Part shown: piece after piece, positions 1 to 11,249 of the stretch
Layout of the letters: every line of letters begins with the position of its first letter
Numbering within the stretch: the first letter of the stretch is position 1
Assembly: GCA_030407085.1 (NCBI GenBank)
Contig: CM059587.1
Coordinates: forward strand, 25,765,001 to 25,829,000
Origin: Trichopria drosophilae
Taxonomy: Eukaryota; Arthropoda; Insecta; Hymenoptera; Diapriidae
Direction: 5' to 3'
DNA length: 64,000 bases
Made by a program: the position numbers and the translations under genes
The notes under the pieces: generated by a model
The model's database searches: none
Seen by the model: the letters and a program-made list of their open reading frames with translations, nothing else
Told to the model about the DNA's origin: nothing

Positions 1-1759
1 AAATGCCACCTTAGCGCCCGGCGGTAAGGAGCAGCGGGCGGTAATGAGAACAGCGGGCTGTAAAAATTGAAAAACGGCCGTGCACATGCGCAGTTGCGTT
101 GTCGCTGGAATGGCTCACTTTCGGTTCGCTTAACCTACACGTAAAAGTGGCAGTTTTGTGTAGGTGTGACAAAATAGTATATTATGAAACAAGGGCGCAA
201 TTATCGATCTCCGACGAGTGTGAAGTTTTTCAAGGGCCACAATCACACTCGTCGGAAATAGACAGTTCGCTCGCGTTCCATGCGATATTTTTTAATACGA
301 TGTGTGCGGAACTCGATTTTACGCATCTGAAAATTTGGCCCTAGTGCGAAAAATCGAGTTTCTCGCTCGGAGTGTTAAAACATTATTTTTAGTCATTTGG
401 TTCAAAATTCACTTACACTCTGTCTTACGTTAATAACTTTGAAATTGTGCTACTAAAGATATAACATTTTTTTTACGAATTATGAAATTTCTTAATTTTT
501 CTGCAGTCATTTTAATAGTTTTTAAGTATTACGCTTCATTGGCGGTTGGTTTTCTTGGATTTTATAAATACTTACTAATGCTATATACCTAGTTTGGTGT
601 TAAAAGGAGAGTCCAGGGCCAAAATTGAAAAAACGAATAAAAAATGTGATTGATAATGAATTAACGACATAGCTTTGACAGGCACACCTGTCAAAATGTT
701 ACATACTGCATGGAAGACGATTATTTGTAGTGCCATAGTTGACAGGCTTCAATTTACTATAGATTTTAATAATTTTTTAGAAATATAGCTTATTGAATTG
801 TCGATCAAGTATGTAACTATAATTATCATCCAAGGAGTGTTTCTTGCAAGAATAATACATAAAATATTTTTAAAATCTAACGAATATACGGACTAATTAT
901 TTACTGCATCGAAAAATTGTATGGTTTTTTTTAACTATTGCAAATATTTCATTATAAAAGGAATTGTCATCTATGAAAATGTAATTCATCATTAATAAAT
1001 TAATTAAATTGGTCGAGAGTTTATAAACAGATATTATATTATTATTTTCGAATACCCAAATAAAATTAATTAAAATTGGCATAATCCAACATTTTATAGC
1101 ATTATTTTACATTCTTTGGTGAATGTAGATACAACTTTATACACGTCGCAATTTTTAATATTTTATCAATAATGTTATTTGATAACGTGAATTTTCAGCG
1201 TTTCAGTTCTCGAGCCAATTTCCACATTCCTCGGTAAGGAAGGTTATATACAATATTTATTTGAATAGAATATTTTATTTAATTAACTGCTGAAAAGATT
1301 AAATATTTAACAAATTTTACTATATACAACACAAAAACTGGTATTATGAGGCAAATAAGAAATATTTCATCAAATGAATTCCAAAACTGTACATGAGAAA
1401 ATGCAATTCGGGCAACTTAAAATTTAAAATTCTGATACATGTCGAATTTAACAAAATTGACTGAATTTCTACTTCTTTTGCGACTTGGAGCCGATTTCAA
1501 GCATAATTTTCGAATGTGCTTTACATAAAGCTATATCCAGTCACATATATCGATCTTATTGCTATTACAAGACATTTTTATTTTCGTCATTTTTTGAAAA
1601 ATAAGTTGTGACACTCTTTTTCAAGCGGTTTACCTTTATCACTTGAATTTCATCATTTAAATAAAAGATATCAAAACTTTCGGTATTGATAATGTAAATG
1701 TTAAAACTTAGTTTCAAGTAGCAGCACTGTAAAATTATGAAAACAATAATTATACTTCA
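1..1759. other. Intergenic DNA, no gene recognised
   Basis: The first 400 bases are moderately CpG-rich and hold two inverted repeats: a 13-bp stem at 211-255 and a looser pair (310-325 with 346-361, built on AACTCGATTTT). A short palindrome (TTGACAGG-CACA-CCTGTCAA, 674-693) follows. From about 700 on the sequence is AT-rich and I see nothing in it. The first 400 bases may be the end of a mobile element that starts outside the window. Confidence 0.5.
211..255. repeat. Perfect 13-bp inverted repeat (hairpin)
   Basis: CCGACGAGTGTGA at 211-223 pairs with TCACACTCGTCGG at 243-255 across a 19-nt loop. The stem is perfect and CpG-containing, unlike the AT-rich surroundings. It could be subterminal structure of a DNA transposon. 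Confidence 0.6.
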
Positions 1760-3561
1760 TATAGAGTCATTAGATGTCAACAATATCAAAGTTGTGGTCG
1801 ATGTCGCGGAATTCAATGAAAATGAAATATTTGATAGGTATAGGCGTAGAAAATAACGTGGTAAAATATTTTTCCAAAATTTTCAAAATGGCGGCCGTGA
1901 GGTCATATTCACTGAATTTCTTTCAATTACGATATCTATTTTTCTAAGTATCGCATTTAAATGGGACTACGCGCATTTTGTTAAAAAAAATGAGTACTTT
2001 TATCTAAAAATAAGACAATTTTTTTTTCTTCTTAATTTGACCAAACAACGGTCCAAAAAAATTTTCAACTTAAATTTTTGCACAAAACGCATATTTTTTT
2101 TCAAATTCGACATCTCATTTTGTAGAAAAACCTTTCAGCTTTCATTCAAAAAAAAAAAATTGACGGAGACTCTTTTCGTTTTCGAGATATGATTTTTTAA
2201 AGAGCGCAACTCCGGCTTTCGACGGTGCGCTGAGCCGCGCTTCAGGTGCAGTTCGGAGCGCTATCACTACTCCTCCCATTACTCATTAGATATTGGTTAT
2301 TTATATACCGTTCAGTTTTTAAACAATACGGGACGTTAAATTCCTTCTCAATACGTCGAGCTTTCCATGATTTTGGTACCATGGTTAAAAGTGTTACTTT
2401 CTCTGAATTACGCTATTATAAAATAATGCTATTTTTTCTTTTAATTCATCAACTATGACTTGTATATCATCATCAGCAGGACGTACTTTTGTAAAAAAAT
2501 TTCTTAATTCGCGATCAAGACTCTGTTTTATTTCAATTATTTTACTCTTTTCGGCAGCTTCTGACCTGCGATCTTTCCAACTTGAAATGGGAGAAACATG
2601 TAAAAGTTCGAGGATTTTATTTAAATTTGTTAGAGCAGCTTCATCACTAATTGTTTTATCCATACTGTCTATTTCTTCCTCCATTTCTATTTCCCCTATT
2701 TCATTCTCAGTCTCATGAGACTGAGTAGAATTTCCAGAACCCTGAGCTATTTCGGACCTTGACGACGAAGTATCATCAATCGCAACGCTTAAAAGTTTAG
2801 ATGATGTCGTTAATCGACACGAATTACAAATTACTTTACCTAACCATATATCAGATTTTAGATTAAGCCTATTACATAACTCGTGAGTAATATGACGAAA
2901 TTCTTTATTCTTAAGTATTGACGCATGACCCTTTTTCTTGAAAGGATGGCAGCAACGAATCAGAGAAGCCATAGTAATTGAAAGGTAATTTTAGTGCAAA
3001 AACTGATTTAAAAATGGCTTGCAGAACCATTCAAATAAATATATATAAATATCCCTAGATACCGCTCCGAACTGCACCTAAAGCGCGGCTCAGCGCACCG
3101 GCGGAAGCCGGAGTTGTGCTCTTTAAAAAATCATATCGCGAAAACAAAAAGAGTCTCCGTCAATTTTCTTTTTCTGAATGAAAGCTGAAAGGTTTTTCTA
3201 CAAAATGAGATGTCGAATTTGAAAAAAAATATGCGTTTTGTGCAAAAATTTAAGTTGAAAATTTTTTTGGACCGTTTTTTGGTCAAATTAAGAAAAAAAA
3301 AATTGTCTTATTTTTAGATAAAAGTACTCATTTTTTTTAACAAAATGCGCGTAGTCCCATTTAAATGCGATAATTAGAAAAATAGATATCGTAATTTAAA
3401 GAACTTCAGTGAATATGACCCCACGGCCGCCATTTTGAAAATTTTGGAAAAATATTTTACCACGTTATTTTCCACGCCTATACCAATCAAATATTTCTTT
3501 TTCATTGAATTCCGCGACATCGACCACAACTTTGATATTGTTGACATAGAATGACTCTATA
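1760..3561. mobile_element. 1.8-kb DNA element with ~500-bp terminal inverted repeats
   Basis: The left arm (1760-2261) and right arm (3063-3561) are near-identical reverse complements for about 500 bp, beginning TATAGAGTCATT and ending next to a GCGCTGAGCCGCGCT block. The arms differ by scattered substitutions and a few small indels, so the copy is not brand new. No clear target-site duplication is visible. The 0.8-kb centre contains one intact ORF on the minus strand (2394-2972) and no transposase that I recognise. Long-TIR architecture with a single small ORF does not match a superfamily I can name. Confidence 0.8.
2394..2972 (-). CDS. 192-aa ORF inside the long-TIR element; zinc-binding-like N-terminus
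   Basis: ATG at 2972-2970, open for 192 codons. The N-terminal 53 residues have a metal-binding look: Cys7, Cys8, His9, His16, Cys33 and a CxxC pair (Cys49, Cys52), with several Lys/Arg. The middle is acidic and Ser/Glu-rich (about 75-110). The C-terminal 60 residues are charged and probably helical. I do not recognise the family. It resembles a DNA-binding head followed by a coiled region, so it may be a transposition accessory protein or the first exon of a longer transposon gene whose catalytic part has been lost. Confidence 0.55.
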   Translation of the reverse strand: MASLIRCCHPFKKKGHASILKNKEFRHITHELCNRLNLKSDIWLGKVICNSCRLTTSSKLLSVAIDDTSSSRSEIAQGSGNSTQSHETENEIGEIEMEEEIDSMDKTISDEAALTNLNKILELLHVSPISSWKDRRSEAAEKSKIIEIKQSLDRELRNFFTKVRPADDDIQVIVDELKEKIALFYNSVIQRK

Positions 3562-3617
3562 AATAGTTTCATAACAAATACTATACAAACACTACCGATT
3601 ATATTTATATTCTTATA

Positions 3618-4353
3618 CAGGGTCATCGAAAAGTATCGGACCCCCCTAATATCTTCAGTTAGAATGCACTTAGGAGAAAATGTCTAATAGCAAAGTTGTA
3701 TGGTTTCAAGCGGGGAGTAAGATGATGACCTTGACTTTGACCTTGACCATGTCCTTCAAGGTCTTTTCAAGGTCAATCTTATTTTTTTAAATAGAACCCC
3801 ATACATTTGATTGCATATTATTATAGCTTATCTCGAGAGCTTTCCAAAACACTATAATAAAATATTTTTTTATTAAGTACTTTTTGAGTTATAAAGGTTT
3901 GAAGTGCATTCTTACTGAAAATATTAGGGGGATCCGATTAATGTATTTTCTTTAAACCAATTAATTGGTCTCATTATTCCGCGCACAAAAGTATTAAGGT
4001 TATGATTACTGAAAACTAAATAATATTTTACAAGATATTCTACATTTTGTGTCAAAAAATTGTTAACTTCAAACCTTTATAACTCAAAAAGTACTTAATA
4101 AAAAAATATTTTATTATAGTGTTTTGGAAAGCTCTCGAGATAAGCTATAAGAATATGCAATAAAATGTAGGGGGTTCTATTTAAAAAAATAAGATTGACC
4201 TTGAAATGACCTTGAAGGACATGGTCAAGGTCAAAGTCAAGGTCATCATCTTACTCCCCGCTTGAAACCATACAACTTTGCTATTGGACATTTTCTCCTA
4301 AGTGCATTCTAACTGAAGATATTACGGGGGTTCGATACTTTTCGATGACCCTG
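3618..4353. mobile_element. TA-flanked palindromic element (mariner/Tc1-type MITE), 736 bp
   Basis: Both ends read CAGGGTCATCGAAAAGTATC inward, each flanked by TA, the target duplication of Tc1/mariner elements. The arms pair over roughly 300 bp with a short unpaired centre (about 3950-4060). Inside the left half, at 3902-3946, lies a second, inward copy of the end motif, so the left half alone looks like a smaller palindromic unit. No coding capacity. Each arm carries a cluster of TCAAGGTCA words. Confidence 0.8.
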
Positions 4354-4494
4354 TATATAATTATAAATGGGACTATGTATAATTATATATAATCCATTTC
4401 CCTCGGAAGTACCAAGAGAAGTCTGTTTAGAAGCCAAATATAAGCCAAATATATATTTGGAACATATTTTATTTTTTTAATTTATCTTTTTTAA

Positions 4495-4795
4495 CGGGCT
4501 ATACCGCCCTTTATATAAGGTTTTACGTTATAATTTATAAGTCTTAAAGTTGCAGGAGCTGCAATTGTGGAGAAAACGTAGGAACTACAGAAACTTACAC
4601 CAAATGTACAGCAGCGGTCATGAGTTGATTTCCGCCAGATAAACAGCATCGCAAAAAGTAAATAAACAACGTGTCTGGTCTCACCAAATGCGAGCTACTG
4701 CTTGACAATCATTTTGGAAATATTGTTCCCTAGACGGGGATAGAACTCACGACCTACGACTTCGTAGCCTAAAGCGCAACCGCCTGAGATTTACC
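4495..4795 (-). repeat. tRNA-derived SINE-like element
   Basis: On the minus strand, 4795-4735 reads like the 3' two-thirds of a tRNA: GGCGGTTGCGCTTTAGGC, an anticodon-like stem CTACGA-AG-TCGTAG, then GTCGTGAGTTCTATCCCCG, close to a B box. The A-box side is poor. About 240 bp of unrelated body follows and ends in a small palindrome (GGGCGGTATAGCCC) and an A-rich tail, the usual SINE layout. Confidence 0.45.
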
Positions 4796-4871
4796 ATTTT
4801 TACTGATAAAAAAATGTTCAGCTAATTATCCAAATCCCTGACTGTAGGTTCCCCTTATCAGTGTAAGCGTA

Positions 4872-4928
4872 CAGTAGAGTCTGGGTATATATTTACCTGC
4901 TCGGTTCCTCGCTTTCCCCTCCCGTCTC
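4872..4928. mobile_element. Solo end of a Tigger-type MITE
   Basis: TA followed by CAGTAGAGTC, then GGGTATAT and a CTCGGTTC-CTCGC-TTCCCCTCCCGTCTC stretch. This is the same order of motifs as the right end of the intact element at 42191-42419 read on the minus strand. The other end is missing. Confidence 0.5.
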
Positions 4929-7612
4929 TATGAATCATTAACAATGAAAATGTATTTCCAGTTTATATTTATACTTATATTTATATTTACTGTTATTATT
5001 TCCATACATACCATTAATATACAATATTTCGTGTAATGAGTGAGATTAAATCGTTGAAGACGATTTAATATGAATATATCACTATCATAAACCTAAGAAT
5101 TAAAATCAATATTAAAAACTTCACTGTTGTTGACAAAAAAGTCAACATATCACTGTTTAAAACCTTAAATATGAATATCTGGATGGAAGAACTTGCTTAC
5201 ATAATGTTTGAGATGTAAATTACCAAGAGCAGTGGTTAGCGAAATATTTTAAGTACATAGCAAAATCCGCCAGATCGAAAGGTCATTTTTTAAAGAACTT
5301 TTTGTATGTTTAAATGATATAAAACCGACATTAAAGTACGGTATTCCTCTAATTAAACATACTTTCGTATATTTTATGCTATTATTATATGAAAAATATC
5401 ATGGGAAAGGTTTTGAACCTCTCACCCTCACGAAAGTTAAAAATTCTAAGGATATGCCCTTATATACGATTTATGCAAAAATTTAAAAAATCACCAGTCA
5501 TTTTCGTTCTATTTTTATTTCTTGTTTGTACCGTTGCTTCTCAAATGTTTAGTACATCTACGTGTTCTTGCGTAAATCATTGCGCTGAAGTGGAGTATTA
5601 TAGTGAAATCCAACAAAATTAAGAGTGTTCGAATTTTTCTCATTTAGATACAAAAATATTGAAAAATTCGAAAAATGTTCCAAATGAAAGTTGTAAATTT
5701 TCTTAAAATTCGGTTTCTTCGTTTACACCATTTTTCACATTTCGAGGCCTGACATTTCATTTTTTGTTCTCTTAGCTACCTTTGGGAGCGAGAAGTGTAA
5801 TTTTTAAACAAAATTTTCAAGTCATTTTCCTGTACTTTGTTCTCAGATTGGTCAATGTTTTCATTTTGACAGTTTAATAATCGTTATTTATATATTTATT
5901 CTAAAAGTATATTTTTTGGACTTATTTATAAAATATGAAATGTTCCTTTTTTGTGTGTTTATAATGATATATCGTGACTGGAAGTGCAAATGATACTTTG
6001 GTATGAAGCGGCGACATTTTTTCCTGGATATCTCTATTCCGTGATTATTTTTTAATTTATATTTCACTTTTGATGAATGCATTGAGTAACTAAAGACGAA
6101 GTTAAAATATGTGAACCTGATATAATACGAGTATTCAAAACTTCCGAAGATACAATTTCTTTTTTGACTGTAGTTGGAAACTTTTATATATCTGAAGAGG
6201 TTCATTCCACCAACGTAGAAATTTTAATTTTATTAAAACAAATAATAATAACTTAAAAGATTATGACTTACACTTAATTTTATGATAGTCGTCTCAGATA
6301 CCTCTAAAACTAAGGATTCCTCACTTCACCCCGATATCGCCGGTTCGCCCAGTGTTTTTTAAGTTTTTTAAATTGGCCACAGCTGGCCATCTGTAAAACA
6401 TATACCATAAGTAGAACATGCATATGAATATTGACTATGAAATTACCTATCAAATGATACATTGCATCATCCTAAATACGAAATTCAAGAAGAGATATGA
6501 TACACCGAAAAAATCCTCGCCGCTTCGCCCCGCCTTCCCTTAATAATTATCAAAAAAAATCAGGATTGTCTCAGTTTTCTTACATCAATGGTATCCATAG
6601 TGATTTAGTGCACTGAAAAAAATGCAATTCAAATGGTGAAAATCACAAAAACTAATAAACATTTTGATTTTTCGCGGGTTTTCTCGCTTACTTATAACAA
6701 AATTTCCAAAAATGTGTTGAATAAAAGTTCTAAGTCTGTTCAGAACATATATTTTATATGTAATAAATTATGAGTGATGAAAAATCATAGTTTTTATAGA
6801 TTTTTCAAGTTTTTATAGATTTTGCAGGTTTTTTTACCTTGCAAATTACATTTGTGCCAATTTTTGTTATGATTTTCGATTTCATCATATCAAAATTCGT
6901 AGGTAACAATAGATCTAATAAAAATTACTACCACGTTTTTTATGGTTATTATTCGATACACCTACAAAAATGATGCAAATGTAATTTTTCTCAGTTTCTA
7001 TCACACCTTTATAAAAAGTGCATAAAATATAGAATCTGTATTTTGAGAAGATCTTCAACTTTTATTTCAAACGGTCTTCGAATTTTTCGATATTTTTGAA
7101 AATAAACAAAATGAATCCAAAGAATTTTCGGTATGATATCTACTTTAGCACATCGAATTACGTAAAATCACATAAGTGTACTATAAATTAGAGAAACAAC
7201 GTTTATCCTTGTTTCAATGTATTGATTTTCAAAAAAGAAATCAATATAGGACGAAAACGATTCAAACGATTTTTTTTTAATTTTTGCATACTGATGAACT
7301 TATAATAATATCGTAGAATAGAATTAAAAAAGAAAATTCGATGGGTTTTTCACCTCGATTTAAATACCAATTAACTCCTTAACTGCGGCTGTAATTTCAA
7401 AAAAGTGCCCAATGTGTTTGATTTTAATAATTCTTGGTATAGGTAGTTTTTTTGGGTTACTGATTTCGAATATGTAGTCAGATTTTAAAAATTCAAAATG
7501 ACCGATCCAATACGGCGTTGCACCGCCTGCACGTCGTTGACAACATGTCCTTATAAAAATTCCGTCCACTTCAAAGTGTAAATCCAACAAAATGATGCGT
7601 TAACTGATTGTT
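4929..7612. other. AT-rich intergenic DNA with one possible gene remnant
   Basis: Apart from the channel-like fragment at 5552-5622 and a dispersed-repeat fragment at about 7425-7525, I see no gene, RNA or bounded mobile element. Open frames here are short and composition-driven. Confidence 0.5.
5552..5622 (+). pseudogene. Possible pickpocket (DEG/ENaC channel) exon remnant
   Basis: The frame reads TCSCVNHCAEVEYYSEIQ, similar to the extracellular Cys motif of pickpocket channels (typically C-x-C-L-P-x-C-x4-Y-x2-E-I). A plausible acceptor (pyrimidine-rich tract, then TTTAG at 5547-5551) precedes it. An in-frame TAA follows five codons after the motif and no neighbouring channel exons are visible, so this is at best a stray exon or decayed copy. 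The match is short and from memory of the family pattern. Confidence 0.25.
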
Positions 7613-7613
7613 G

Positions 7614-7967
7614 AAAGTTGACTATTAATGGATTCTGTGTCCCTCTAGCGACAATCAGGGTTACTAATGCCTACTGTAAAAAAGCATCTCGTCCCAAGAT
7701 CTCGTGTTGGACTAGACTCTCAGTAAGGCTATCACGAGATTCTCGCCTTAGACGCCTATATTTTGTTTAATTTGAAATTTAAATAAAACTAACAGAGGAG
7801 AAAGTGTTAGAATTATTGAATAAATATACATACGTATCTAAAATGGTAAACGGGATATCGTTACACAGTACGCATGTTTCATCAGTTCACGAAATTTATA
7901 AATTTATAAAATTAGTAACCCTGATTGTCGCTAGAGAGACACTGAATCTGTTAATAGTCAACTTTAA
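7614..7967. mobile_element. 354-bp inverted-repeat element (MITE-like)
   Basis: The left arm 7614-7668 and right arm 7911-7967 are reverse complements over about 55 bp with few mismatches (core CTAGCGACAATCAGGGTTACTAAT on the left). The 240-bp centre has no coding content. The true outer ends and target duplication are not clear. Confidence 0.6.
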
Positions 7968-8329
7968 AATAAATAGTCCGTCAAAATAAAAATTCTGTCG
8001 CGATAATGATACAAATCCCGGCTATATACAAGTTTGTTTCCATCCCACTTGTTTTTTACCGAAAGCCGACTACAGTATAATCTCGATATAACGCCCTTTA
8101 AGGGACCGATAGTAAAGATCGTTATAAACGGAAAAGCGTTACATGCGGAAAAAGTCACTCACTTCATATTTTTTGTTAAATTTTCGTTATTTTATTAACG
8201 CATGTGGTTAATTTTTATAAGAATATTAGTACACATGGATAATGTATTGTTTCTTAGAAGTTTAAAACGGTTTGTTGCAGTTTATTGCATTGCGGACGTA
8301 TTATTCATGAGAATGGGGACAGTTTATAT

Positions 8330-8639
8330 ACGGAGAAAAATAATCAGCAAAATCAGCCGAAAAATCCGCAGATTCTACCAATTTTATCCTATAGGGACAG
8401 CTGTTGAAATTCCGTTAGGGATAGCCGATAATTTCAGCTAAATTTACTGAAAAGTCCGCAAATTTAACGGAACAAATCTGCTAATGTAGCGGAAATTTAG
8501 AGCTAAGCGCGAATTGAGTAGGGTTAAGGCTACATTAACGGAATCAAAACAGCTTAAATTGCAGATATTTTCGGCAATTCCAGCCGAAAATTTTAGCTGA
8601 TATGAATCAGCTAATCCAACGGAGTCATTTTTCTCCGTG
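8330..8639. mobile_element. Nested palindromic MITE with ACGGAGAAAAAT ends
   Basis: ACGGAGAAAAAT at 8330-8341 and its reverse complement at 8628-8639 bound a 310-bp segment with many AATCAGC/GCTGATT and CAGCCGAAAA words in both orientations. It lies inside the Tigger-type transposon, so it inserted later. Confidence 0.65.
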
Positions 8640-8710
8640 TAAATGTAACGAAAGAATTCTTCAGACTCATTTGAAGATGAAAAGTATGTTCTTAGGGTAG
8701 AGAGTGCATC

Positions 8711-9233
8711 TTATGCAGCTGATCTCGGTGGCGGTAAAGAAGAGAATGAATTGTCAACAACTTCCTTTTCTTCCTCGTTGTTATTATCAACATTACTGTG
8801 AATGGAATCAGCGATAATCTCTAATGATGTCCGTAATTCGGTAGCGAGGAGATAGTCATGCAGACCTACATACTCCTCAAAGGTGATACCGAAACGTTCG
8901 TTCAAAATCTGAATGTGGTTGCATGTCCTCCCAAGATGCCACAACCCAATGCATGGCATCTAAAACACTGATATTAGGCTTCGTCATCGGATCATCCATC
9001 AAATTCAAGTACTGTTGCACTATGCGTTTTCGATACTTTTGTTTTAAAACTTTAATGAGGCTTTGGTCCAGAGGCTGCATCGTGCTTGTTGAATTTGCGG
9101 GTAATAATTCTAAACTGAAATTTTGTAAGGGCATATCCTTCGGGCGAGCGGGCCAATTATCGACGAAGAGGATTATTTTGCGTTTTTGCGTGATAAGTTT
9201 CTTGTCCCAATTAAGAAGCCATTTTTCATCCAT
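8711..9233 (-). pseudogene. Broken pogo/Tigger transposase (DDE domain, C-terminal part)
   Basis: The first segment (9233-8877) carries the DDE_1-type blocks: KIILFVDN with the second catalytic Asp, then LELLPANSTSTMQPLDQSLI with the PLDQ motif bearing the third Asp. Reading shifts frame between about 8950 and 8877 and continues in a second frame (to 8711) as FGITFEEYVGLHDYLL plus an acidic tail. The frameshift and the absence of the first catalytic Asp and the CENP-B-like DNA-binding region show it is non-functional. Confidence 0.75.
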
Positions 9234-9498
9234 CAGCTTATTTGTTTACATGACTATTTACTTACTTACAGACGGAACAATAAGAATAATAAGACAAGGC
9301 GAAATCGTTATAAGCGGGAAAATTAGACAATTTTTACATAAAATTAGAACGTTATAAAGGGGAAAGCGCTATAAACGAAAAGCGTTATATGCGTGAAAAT
9401 TTATATAGGCTTCTTAGAGTGATCACGGAGCAGGGGAATAGAGCGTTATGTACGGGAAAGAGTTATATGCCGGAGCATTATATCGAGATTCCACTGTA

Positions 9499-11249
9499 TA
9501 TGCGACTAATGTTATTCTTTTTTTTTTTGTATTTTTATTTTTAGGTGTCCGACACAACCAATAAACGATTTTATAATTTTAATTATTAATTAAAGCGATC
9601 GAGAATGTTTACTAGATGCTTCTGCATGAAGCTTTTATGTTTAAACAATGAAATACCAAAACTAATGAAGAGAGGCCCGAGTAATCAGTTTCAAGAAAAA
9701 TGATTCAACCTGAATTTCTAAAATCTGACTTCAGATTCGTAATCAACGACCCGAAAACCCCTAAGTAACAAATTTGAGGTGGTTTTATAAACTTGTTATG
9801 CATAAATTGATTGAACACAATGTCATACTTCATGACGAAGATTTTGAAAAAATCGTAAAAACTACCAATTTTGTGGACGTATATTTTTGTTGACACATCC
9901 ATTACTGAAATGGACAACGTCATCGTATTCAGTATACCTTAGACTCTCTCGAAATGGATTTGATTTTAACCACTTCACTGGTAGCCGTTTTCAAATAAAA
10001 AGTGCCAACACTGGTACGAGCCAGTTTTTAAGATATCGAGAAACTGTGAAACGTGGATTCCATTTTTACATAAAACATATCATTTAACTGAAAAAAAACT
10101 GACCTCCCACTCCCCTTCACCCCCACAGGGTAGGGGGGTGAAGCATACATTTTTGTTGAAATTATACATTTTTCTTTATCAAATTTCGATGAGAATGTTA
10201 AATATGAGGTTTCCGGGGTCGCCGAATACCAATATGATTTCAGAATTTAAAAATTGAAATTGATGGATCCAATCTGTCGGACGAAATAAAACAATATTGA
10301 AACATCTCTTATCACAAGAAATGTGTTTTCTGAACATGATATCAAATGAATTTGAAGTGTGCATTGGTTTGTAGATTCAAAATAGCGGATCAAAAATACA
10401 AAAAAGAACAAAAAAAAAATAAAAAAAATGGAGTGCAAAATCCTCCCACTACCTCCTCGTGGTGCACTCTGAGGTCGTTATAATTAATCAGCTAGAGGTC
10501 ACCCACATAATTTTTTCATTTTATGAAATATTCAAAATTGAGTCCGCCAAGGTAAGGTCCAAATTCATTTTGCACATTCTATTTGCTATCATGGATCCGA
10601 CATTTTGAATTTTGAAAATCTGAGATCAGATTCGTAATCAGCGACCCTAAAAACCCCCGAGTAACAAATTTCAGCCGTTTTCCACGCACAGAAAAAAATT
10701 AGCTTCAAAAGCATATAACTTGTAGCCGCCATATTGAATTTTGAAACGGTGACCTCATATTCTTATTCAGCGACGTAAGAAACTATAGTATACCAAATTT
10801 GGTGCAAATTCATTGAAAATTGTAGGAGTTATTTAAAAATGTACATATATGATACATTACCAGTCGTGGCACCTTTTTTTTTGTGTACACATATGATATT
10901 ACCAGCGAAGTGGTTAATTGCCATAAATTACAAAAATTTTTAGCGTTTTTCATATTGGATCCACCATATTGTGAATTTCACTTGATCGAAATCGAAAAAT
11001 CAGACAAAATGAAGCTTACGACGTAAAGATCCAACTAACAAATAAGACTGTTCTGGTATTGGAATCGGATTAGGAAAAAGAAATTTGGGTGAAATAAAAC
11101 TCATGTTTTTTAAAGTCTTCCGGATTTATAAGTAAAACATATCGATCATATGCAAATATAAATGGTTTTACAGAGTGGTACTACCGAATGAACGATATAA
11201 TATGAGGACGAACAAGTTTTTCCACCTTCTTCCGCACTTTTTTTCTTAT
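9499..11249. repeat. AT-rich intergenic DNA with fragments of a dispersed repeat
   Basis: Four fragments of the family defined by CAGATTCGTAATCAGCGACC followed by AAAACCCC-GAGTAACAAATTT occur at about 9708-9775, 10205-10265, 10590-10680 and 10725-10800, in mixed states of decay. The same words occur in both arms of the palindrome at 62772-63377, so these are probably debris of such elements. Two stretches of CCTCCCACT-type text (10103, 10443) flank one fragment. No genes seen. Confidence 0.5.

Larger units (their letters stand above)
8073..9496 (-). mobile_element. Decayed Tigger/pogo-type DNA transposon, 1.4 kb, TA target duplication
   Basis: Ends read CAGTATAATCTCGATATAA on the left and, inverted, CAGTGGAATCTCGATATAA on the right, each flanked by TA. 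Subterminal repeats (GTTATAAACGGAAAAGCG-type) lie inside both ends. Transposase remnants are on the minus strand (8711-9233). A second small element is inserted at 8330-8639. The N-terminal DNA-binding half of the transposase is missing, so the element is internally deleted and dead. Confidence 0.8.
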
